This document shows positions 57,910 through 64,000 of a DNA stretch of 64,000 nt, one piece after another (the first letter of the stretch is position 1; every line of letters starts with the position of its first letter). The position numbers were made by a program, and so were the translations under genes. The notes under the pieces are model-generated. The model was not told where the DNA came from. It worked only from the letters and a program-made list of their open reading frames with translations, and did no database searches. Location of the stretch: positions 558,001 through 622,000 of the forward strand of contig NZ_CP123620.1 of NCBI RefSeq assembly GCF_029873215.1, written 5' to 3'. The stretch comes from Nocardioides sp. BP30 (GTDB lineage: Bacteria > Actinomycetota > Actinomycetes > Propionibacteriales > Nocardioidaceae).

Positions 57910-60732
57910 ATGAACTCACGAGGCATCGCCTCCACCAGCCTGCCCGGCGTCGCCACGGGTCTCGGGCTCGCGCTCGTCAGTGGGCTCATGCTGCTCATGC
58001 CCGGCCCGGCAGGCGCCGTGTCATCGGCCAACGACGGATCGGACTGGAGTGCCCAGGGCTCACTGAGCAGCGACAGCGCGGTCACGGTGCAGTGGGACAA
58101 CACCGGCAACCCGACCTCGGACGTGGTCGAGCGCGACTCCCGGCAGAAGCTGGCCCACACCGACGGCAAGACCTATGCCAGCGTGTCCAAGACGATCCGG
58201 GACGCCTACGCCGCAGCCTTCGGGTCGGGCAACGGCCAGGGCGGTCTGCGCGTGAGCGTCTCGCAGACCGAGGGCCTGGTCGACCAGAGCGTCACCGTCG
58301 ACGTCAGTGGCGCGACGGGGGGGACCTCACAAGTCGGCAGCCTCACCGGCAGCTATGTTCAGATCTTCCAGTGCTGGGGCGCGATGGGCGCCGACGGCAA
58401 GCCCGACCCGGACGCCACCGACCCCGACCCGAGCACCTGCCAGGTCGGCGCCCAAGGACCGGACGCCGTGCCGATGACCCATCAGGAGGATCGCTTCGTC
58501 GGTGGCGATGCCGCGCTGCTCAAGGGCGGCGACTGGGCGACGTACGCGAGCGCCGGGCCCTCGGATCGACAGGACCCGCCGTTCCTCTCGGTCGACGGGC
58601 AGGAGGACGGCAGCGTGATGAACCATCAGAGCACGCTGTTCAACAGCACCACCACCAACGAGCTCTCGCACGCGACCGTCGACGGGCAGGGCAAGGCCAG
58701 CCGCAGCTTCGAGACCCAGACCGGCACCGAGGCACCCGGCCTCGGGTGCGGCTACCGCAGCGACCAGGCGAGCACGCGGACCTGCTGGCTGGTCATCGTG
58801 CCCCGGCTTCCGCTGAACGTCGTCTCCGACACCCAGATGGGGCCGATCTCACCTTCGATCTGGGCCCAGCGCCTGCAGGTCAAGCTCGCCTTCCAAGACG
58901 TCCCCACGGCCTGCCCCAGCGGCCGGTCGCGCGCGCTCATTAGCGGCTCCGAAACCCTCGGCGCCGCCTTCGGATCCTGGACGCCGGGTGTCTGCAACGC
59001 CGACAAGCTGACCTTGGGCTACTCGACCGTCCCGGACCCGGTCGCGCGCACCGAGTACGCCGCGGGCGCCAGCGACGCCATCCTCACCACCCAACCCCTC
59101 GCGCCCGACCAGCAGGCCGACTACGTCCCCGTCGCGCTGGACGCGCCGGTGATCGGCTACACGCTGGACTACGTGCCGGAATGCCCCGTCGCGAGCGGGT
59201 TGAGCATCGCGAAGGTCACCACCGAGGCCGACGCCGAGAAGTGCGGCTACGCCAGCCTGGACGACCTGCAGAGCGACCTGGCCAAGAGCGGTCAGCAGGT
59301 GCGCGACCTGCGGCTGAGCCCTCTGCTGATCGCGAAGATGCTGACCCAGTCCTATCGCGGCGCCAGCATGAGCCCGGCCCCGTCGTGGATGGCCGGCGCT
59401 CCGGCGAACGTGCTCGACGACGCCCAGTTCCAAGCGCTCAACCCGCAGCTCCATCTCGGTCGCGTCGGCGGCGACGGGGACGCCCGGATGGCCTCCACGC
59501 TGCTGGTCGAGGCCAGCCGCTCCGACGCGGCCGCCGCGATCTGGTCCTGGTTGCTGGCCGACCCGGCGACCGCCGCCTTCCTCTCCGGCTGCCCAGATGC
59601 CGAGAAGATGACGGTCAACCCGTTCTACTCCAGCCGGACCTACATCGGCTGCGCCTCGCAGTCCGCGACCTTGGAGGCGAAGGCTGCTGCAGCCCGGGCA
59701 GCCACCAAGAAGCCGTCGACGTACGTCGACCAGGCGATCTCCTACCCGCCGGACGGCTCGCCCTACCCGCTGCCGGACTGGCTCGACAACGGCTATGCAG
59801 CGCCCGCCAGCCGTTCCATGACCGAGACCGACTGGCTGCCGCGCGACGACTCGATGGCGCTGACCGCCCGCGACACCTTCAACGGTGGCAAGCCGGCGGC
59901 CAGCAGCTGGTGCCAGACGACCACCGACTCGACGTGCCTGCCGGCACCGGGGAAGTACGTGGCGCCGAGCGGCAAGCAGGCGTTCGGCCACCGACAGGCC
60001 TTCACCATCACCGACTCCGCCTCGGCGGCCCGCTACCGGTTGCCGACCGCCTCGCTGTGTGACGACGACGGCAGCCACTGCGCGGCCGCCACCACCGCCA
60101 GCCTGCACGCCGCAGCCGGCCAGTTCGACGACACCACCGTCCCCGGTGTGCAGCAGCCCGGTCCCGCCGAATACGCCGACGGCGCCTATCCGCTGACCCT
60201 GCCGGTCTACGCCGCCGTCCGTCCGACGCTGGCGAAGGCCGACCGCGACGCCTACGCCGATGCGCTGACCTACATCACCGGCACGGGCCAGATCCCGGGC
60301 TTCGACGTGGGCGACCTGCCGCCGGGTTACGCGCCGCTCACGGCACACCTCACCGCGCAGGCTGCCAGGGCGATCGCCGCGCTCCGCGCGGGCACCGCCG
60401 CCGGATCCGGTGATCCCGGCGGCGGCAGTTCGAGCACCGGCGCGACGGCGGTGAGCGCGCCGACGGCGAGCGCGACGGCCGCGACCTCCTCGTCGACCTC
60501 CGGCACCGGAGCCGTCGCCGTGGCCGCCCCGCCCGGCGACGGCGTGCCGTCGGGCGCGGCCACGAGCGCTGCCTCGGCGGTGACGGTGACGCCCGGTGCG
60601 CTGGCCCCGGCCGCCGCCGGCACCGAGAGCTGGCCCCGCTTCACGCTGCCGCTCGGGCTGGCGATCGCGCTGCTCTCCGGGCTGGCCGGTCCCTTGATGC
60701 GGACCCGGGTCCGCTGGAAGGTCGGCCGATGA
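57910..60732 (+). CDS. Large exported PBP-like protein with C-terminal membrane anchor
   Basis: A 940-residue exported protein: signal peptide ending near AGA-V (about 36), a very long extracytoplasmic region, an Ala/Ser/Thr/Gly-rich linker (about 855-905) and a C-terminal membrane helix with a basic tail (FTLPLGLAIALLSGLAGPLM...RVRWKVGR). Within it, YVPVALDAPVIGYTLDYVPEC and RDLRLSPLLIAKMLTQSY resemble the PstS hinge and LSxxxLAKIF segments, so a divergent phosphate-binding fold is probable. It is coupled to pstC (ATGA). It may be a membrane-tethered receptor or adaptor for the PstCA channel. ATG 57910 gives the correct signal peptide. Confidence 0.72.
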   Translation: MNSRGIASTSLPGVATGLGLALVSGLMLLMPGPAGAVSSANDGSDWSAQGSLSSDSAVTVQWDNTGNPTSDVVERDSRQKLAHTDGKTYASVSKTIRDAYAAAFGSGNGQGGLRVSVSQTEGLVDQSVTVDVSGATGGTSQVGSLTGSYVQIFQCWGAMGADGKPDPDATDPDPSTCQVGAQGPDAVPMTHQEDRFVGGDAALLKGGDWATYASAGPSDRQDPPFLSVDGQEDGSVMNHQSTLFNSTTTNELSHATVDGQGKASRSFETQTGTEAPGLGCGYRSDQASTRTCWLVIVPRLPLNVVSDTQMGPISPSIWAQRLQVKLAFQDVPTACPSGRSRALISGSETLGAAFGSWTPGVCNADKLTLGYSTVPDPVARTEYAAGASDAILTTQPLAPDQQADYVPVALDAPVIGYTLDYVPECPVASGLSIAKVTTEADAEKCGYASLDDLQSDLAKSGQQVRDLRLSPLLIAKMLTQSYRGASMSPAPSWMAGAPANVLDDAQFQALNPQLHLGRVGGDGDARMASTLLVEASRSDAAAAIWSWLLADPATAAFLSGCPDAEKMTVNPFYSSRTYIGCASQSATLEAKAAAARAATKKPSTYVDQAISYPPDGSPYPLPDWLDNGYAAPASRSMTETDWLPRDDSMALTARDTFNGGKPAASSWCQTTTDSTCLPAPGKYVAPSGKQAFGHRQAFTITDSASAARYRLPTASLCDDDGSHCAAATTASLHAAAGQFDDTTVPGVQQPGPAEYADGAYPLTLPVYAAVRPTLAKADRDAYADALTYITGTGQIPGFDVGDLPPGYAPLTAHLTAQAARAIAALRAGTAAGSGDPGGGSSSTGATAVSAPTASATAATSSSTSGTGAVAVAAPPGDGVPSGAATSAASAVTVTPGALAPAAAGTESWPRFTLPLGLAIALLSGLAGPLMRTRVRWKVGR

Positions 60733-61751
60733 GCACGCTCTTGCCCGACTACCCGCTCGAGGGTGCCGACGACGCCCGCCCCCAGCGGGTGGTCACCACC
60801 TACGCCCGCGCCGATCGCACCTTCCGCGAGGTGAGCCGCGGGGCCGGCTCGTTCGTGCTGCTGATCATGGTGTTGGTCGGGGCGTTCCTGACGATCCGGG
60901 CGGTCAAGGCGATCTCCTCGGTCGGCGTGATCTCGTTCGTCACCACCCAGCAGTGGTCGCCGGAGACGAACCACTTCGGCATCGCCGCGGTGCTGACCGG
61001 CAGCGTGCTGATCGCCTCGGTGGCGCTTCTCGTGGCCGTGCCGATCGCCTTCGGAGCCTCGCTGTTCATGAGCGAGGTCGCCACCGGCCGGGTGCAGAAG
61101 GCGATGACCAGCCTCGTCGATCTGATGGCCGCCGTGCCGTCGGTGGTCTACGGGCTGTGGGGCCTGGCGTTCCTGCAGGTGCACGTGGTGCCGTTCGCGC
61201 GCTGGCTCTCGACGTACTTCGGCTGGTTCCCGCTCTTCCACGTCGACGGCGTGGATGCGAAGAACCCCCTGCCCAACGACGCGCTCTACACCTCCTCGAC
61301 GTTCATCGCTGGGCTGGTGGTAGCGCTGATGATCACGCCGATCATGACCTCGATGATGAACGAGGCGTTCTCTCGCGCGCCGCAGGGCGAGCGGGAGGGC
61401 GCCTACGCCCTGGGGGCCACCCGGTGGGGGATGATCCGCAAGGTCGTGATCCCGTTCGGCAAGGGCGGCATCATCGGCGGCATCATGCTCGGCCTGGGCC
61501 GGGCCCTGGGCGAGACCATCGCGATCTACCTGATCATCTCGCCGATCTTCGCGATCAACCTCCACCTGCTGCAGAACGGCTCCAACTCGGTCGCCGCCCT
61601 GATCGCCTTGCGATACGGCGAGGCGAACCCGTTCAGCATGTCCGCGCTGATGGCGGCCGGGTTGGCGCTGTTCATCCTCACGATGATCATCAACTTCACC
61701 GCCTCGACGATCATCGCCCGGTCCCGCTCCGGCGCCGAGAGCGAGGGATGA
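60729..61751 (+). CDS. pstC: Phosphate ABC transporter permease PstC
   Basis: A 340-residue permease with six membrane helices. GIAAVLTGSVLIASVALLVAVPIAFGASLFMSEVA, LMAAVPSVVYGLWGLAFL and the EAA loop ALGATRWGMIRKVVIPFGKGGIIGGIMLGLGRALGETIA are diagnostic of PstC. The insert after the third helix (WFPLFHVDGVDAKNPLPND) is extracytoplasmic and longer than in PstA. ATG 60729 overlaps the large exported protein gene as ATGA; pstA follows after one base. Phosphate specificity is inferred from family. Confidence 0.94.
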   Translation: MSTLLPDYPLEGADDARPQRVVTTYARADRTFREVSRGAGSFVLLIMVLVGAFLTIRAVKAISSVGVISFVTTQQWSPETNHFGIAAVLTGSVLIASVALLVAVPIAFGASLFMSEVATGRVQKAMTSLVDLMAAVPSVVYGLWGLAFLQVHVVPFARWLSTYFGWFPLFHVDGVDAKNPLPNDALYTSSTFIAGLVVALMITPIMTSMMNEAFSRAPQGEREGAYALGATRWGMIRKVVIPFGKGGIIGGIMLGLGRALGETIAIYLIISPIFAINLHLLQNGSNSVAALIALRYGEANPFSMSALMAAGLALFILTMIINFTASTIIARSRSGAESEG

Positions 61752-61752
61752 G

Positions 61753-63126
61753 ATGACGACGACCGCGTCGCGGCGGCCGATCCCGAAGGCGACCGTCACG
61801 CCCCGGGACACGTTGCCCCCGCTGACAGCGGATCCGCCGCGGATCCGGATCGGCCGCTCTCGGCACGAGATGCTGGCGCTGCTCGGCGGGGCCGCCGCCG
61901 GGCCGGCCGTGGGCTTCCTCCTCGGCCCGGTGCTCGGGTTGACCACGCTCGGCTGGGTGCCGCTGGTCAGCTATCTCTGGTTCGTGCTGACCTACGGCGC
62001 GCTGATCTCGCTGACCGAGAACGGGCCCGCCGTACGCGACCGGTTCTGGTCCGTCGTGCTGTGGTCCGCTGGGCTGCTGATCGTGTCGATGCTGTTCCTG
62101 GTCATCGGCTACACGCTGGTGCGCGGCCAGTCGGTCTTCCGGCACCTCAGCTTCAGCCACCTGAGGCACAACTTCTTCACCGACGACATGAGCCTGACCG
62201 GGCCGTTGTCGCCGCTGAGCGAGGGCGGCATCTTCCACGCCCTGGTCGGCACCATCGAGCAGATCGGCATCGCGCTCGCGATCACCATCCCGCTCGGGAC
62301 GGCCACCGCCGTCTTCCTCAACGAGGTCGGCGGACGGTACGCGCGGCTGGTGCGCACCGTGGTCGAGGCGATGACGGCGCTGCCCTCGGTGGTCGCGGGT
62401 CTGTTCATCTACGGCTCGGTGATCCTGCTGGTCACCCGGCAGTTCAACGGCTTCGCCGCCTCGCTGGCCATCACGGTGCTGATGCTGCCCATCATGATCC
62501 GCTCGGCTGACGTCGTCTTCCGGTTGGTGCCGGGCAACCTGCGCGAGGCTGGTCTCGCCCTGGGCGGTGGCCAGTGGGCCGTCGTACGGCGCGTCGTGCT
62601 GCCGACCGTCCGCTCCGGTCTGACGACCGCGATCATCCTGGGTACAGCGCACGGCATCGGCGAGACGGCCCCCGTGCTGCTCACCGCCGGGGTGACCAAC
62701 AATCTCAACTGGAACCCGTTCAACGGGCCGCAGATCTCGCTGCCGCTCGCGGCGCTGGAGTTCATCAAGAGCCCGCAGCCCGACATGAAGGCCCGCGGCT
62801 TCGCCACCGCCGCGTTCCTGATGCTCGTCGTGCTCGTGCTCTTCGTGATCGCGCGCGTGCTCGGTGGCCAGCGGGCCGGCGAGGTGACCGATCGGCAGCG
62901 ACGTCGCCTCGCCGTCCGCTCGCAACGTGACCTCGGCCGGATCGAGGACCACCACGCCCGCGTTGCCGTCGTGCTCGCCGAACTGCGCGACCCCGACCCG
63001 CGCGCGGGCGTGGTGGACATCGCTCGCACGCGCGCGTTCACGGCTGTCGACGACACGCCACCGATCCCACCCGAACAGCCCGATCGCCCCGACCCCTTCG
63101 GCCGGCACGCAGGAGACGACTCATGA
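61753..63126 (+). CDS. pstA: Phosphate ABC transporter permease PstA with extended tail
   Basis: A 457-residue permease. After an N-terminal extension with extra helices (about 35-120) come the PstA core segments GTIEQIGIALAITIPLGTATAVFLNEVG, EAMTALPSVVAGLFIYG, the EAA loop ALGGGQWAVVRRVVLPTVRSGLTTAIILGTAHGIGETAP and a last helix (about 350-370). About 85 residues follow (from GGQRAGEVTDRQRRRLAVRSQRD to the end), Arg-rich then Pro/Asp-rich. This cytoplasmic tail is unusual for PstA. The stop overlaps the next gene as ATGA. Confidence 0.93.
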   Translation: MTTTASRRPIPKATVTPRDTLPPLTADPPRIRIGRSRHEMLALLGGAAAGPAVGFLLGPVLGLTTLGWVPLVSYLWFVLTYGALISLTENGPAVRDRFWSVVLWSAGLLIVSMLFLVIGYTLVRGQSVFRHLSFSHLRHNFFTDDMSLTGPLSPLSEGGIFHALVGTIEQIGIALAITIPLGTATAVFLNEVGGRYARLVRTVVEAMTALPSVVAGLFIYGSVILLVTRQFNGFAASLAITVLMLPIMIRSADVVFRLVPGNLREAGLALGGGQWAVVRRVVLPTVRSGLTTAIILGTAHGIGETAPVLLTAGVTNNLNWNPFNGPQISLPLAALEFIKSPQPDMKARGFATAAFLMLVVLVLFVIARVLGGQRAGEVTDRQRRRLAVRSQRDLGRIEDHHARVAVVLAELRDPDPRAGVVDIARTRAFTAVDDTPPIPPEQPDRPDPFGRHAGDDS

Positions 63127-64000
63127 GCTTCCCGACCCTCTCGACCCTGCGGCGGATCGGCATCGCCCTCGCCGCGCTGGTGGCGATCTGCAGTGCGGCG
63201 CTGTGGTCGACCGCACTCCCGGCCGCGCACGCGGCCAGCTATCCGCGGTTGAGCGGCGACGGCTCCTCCTGGGCCGGGAACGCCCTCAACGACTGGGTCA
63301 CCGGCGTCAAGGCCCAGGGCGTCACCGTCGACTTCAACCCCGACGGGTCCTCCCAGGGCCGGGCGAACTTCGCCAACGGTCTCTCCGACTACGCCGTCTC
63401 CGAGATCCCGTACAAGGGCGACACCGCCGACCCGCAGGACCAGAGCTTCCCCGGCTTCGGCTACGGCATGCTGCCGGTGGTCGCCGGCGGGACCTCGTTC
63501 ATGTACAACGTCCAGGTCAACGGCAAGCGGCTGACCACGCTCGACCTGTCCCAGGCGGCGCTGGCCAAGATCTTCTCCGGCCAGGTCACCCAGTGGAACG
63601 ACCCGATCATCAAGGCGACCAACCCTGGGGTCAACCTGCCCGCCCAGCGCATCACCGTGGTGGTCCGCTCCGACGGCTCGGGCGCGACCGCGGAGTTCAC
63701 CTTGTGGATGAAGCACCAGTTCCCCGCCGACTACGCCAAGCTATGCGCGAAGACCGGTGGCTGCAACGCGAGCAGCGCGACGTCGTACTTCCCCTACCAG
63801 CACCTGACGAACTTCGTCGCCCAGTCCGGCTCGAACGGCGTCACGACCTACACGGCCTCGACGCCGTACACGATCAACTACGACGAGTACTCCTACGCCC
63901 GCGGCGTCGGGTTCCCGGTCGCACAGGTGCAGAACGCGGCCGGCTTCTACACGGTCCCGAGCGACACCGCCGTCGCGGTGGCGCTCACCCAGGCCAAGAT
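63123..64000 (+). CDS. pstS: PstS-like phosphate-binding protein, 3'-truncated by window edge
   Basis: The frame opens with ATG 63123, overlapping the pstA stop (ATGA), and runs without a stop to the window end (at least 292 residues). A signal peptide (cleavage near AHA-A, about 37) precedes a phosphate-binding domain: LSGDGSSWAGNALNDWV, VDFNPDGSSQGRANFANGLSDYAVSEIPY, LPVVAGGTSFMYNV, LSQAALAKIFSGQVTQWNDPII and VVRSDGSGATAEFTLWM. The last contains the SGSG-type phosphate loop. It is more like canonical PstS than the two exported proteins upstream. The remainder and probably pstB lie outside the window. Confidence 0.92.
   Translation, partial: MSFPTLSTLRRIGIALAALVAICSAALWSTALPAAHAASYPRLSGDGSSWAGNALNDWVTGVKAQGVTVDFNPDGSSQGRANFANGLSDYAVSEIPYKGDTADPQDQSFPGFGYGMLPVVAGGTSFMYNVQVNGKRLTTLDLSQAALAKIFSGQVTQWNDPIIKATNPGVNLPAQRITVVVRSDGSGATAEFTLWMKHQFPADYAKLCAKTGGCNASSATSYFPYQHLTNFVAQSGSNGVTTYTASTPYTINYDEYSYARGVGFPVAQVQNAAGFYTVPSDTAVAVALTQAK

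Overview
The window is high-GC DNA (about 70% G+C by eye) with tightly packed genes, many ATGA/GTGA start-stop overlaps, frequent GTG starts, lipobox lipoproteins, a type VII (ESX/WXG100) secretion locus and a gamma-butyrolactone-receptor-type TetR regulator. These point to an actinobacterium. The gene families look most like Nocardioidaceae (Nocardioides-like); that placement is inference and rests on no marker gene. I see no rRNA, tRNA, insertion sequence, prophage or CRISPR array.

Layout. (1) 2-2174: the end of a polar amino-acid ABC importer (permease, ATPase, lipoprotein), closed by a perfect hairpin. (2) 2253-6341: a PadR-regulated ABC exporter operon with a perfect palindromic operator in its promoter and a 50-residue ORF between the regulator and the ATPase. 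(3) 6374-8606: an SDR-like oxidoreductase divergent from a TetR regulator with two matching operators, then a small DUF6221-like protein. (4) 8764-17736: a TetR-led, translationally coupled operon for CoA-thioester catabolism (TIGR03084 protein, split AtuA, two acyl-CoA dehydrogenases, biotin-dependent acyl-CoA carboxylase), resembling acyclic-terpene/branched-acid pathways. (5) 17850-22028: BrkB/YihY membrane protein, enoyl-CoA hydratase, HelD-like helicase. (6) 22136-25792: a chorismate-using triad (PhzE-type synthase, PabA, PabB); pabB carries an in-frame palindromic insert. (7) 25806-27732: VOC protein and zwf. (8) 27789-30847: a MprAB-like two-component system coupled to a DUF3558 lipoprotein, plus a small exported protein. 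(9) 30929-34827: MoxR ATPase, VWA protein, and a convergent membrane glycosyltransferase.

(10) 34914-53577 is dominated by type VII secretion. On the minus strand lie two WXG100-like/alpha-beta-hydrolase modules. One hydrolase has an intact GHSQGG nucleophile elbow; its paralogue has lost the serine. An aminotransferase, a cation/proton antiporter, a LytR_C protein, a VapB-like protein and a 59-residue protein intervene. The core follows: eccC on the minus strand, then eccD, two esx genes, a second eccD, eccB and mycP on the plus strand. No eccE or eccA is seen.

(11) 53581-64000: an ScbR/ArpA-type receptor gene faces a phosphate-uptake locus across a 441-bp intergenic region. That region holds a 22-bp autoregulatory-element-like palindrome, a candidate PHO box and a structured leader. 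The locus encodes a PstS-like protein, a large exported Ig-repeat protein, a 940-residue exported PBP-like protein with a C-terminal anchor, PstC, PstA and a further PstS-like protein cut by the window edge. The ATPase gene pstB would be expected beyond position 64000.

The two most unusual areas are the paired active/inactive hydrolase modules beside the ESX locus and the apparent signalling-plus-phosphate control region upstream of the pst cluster.
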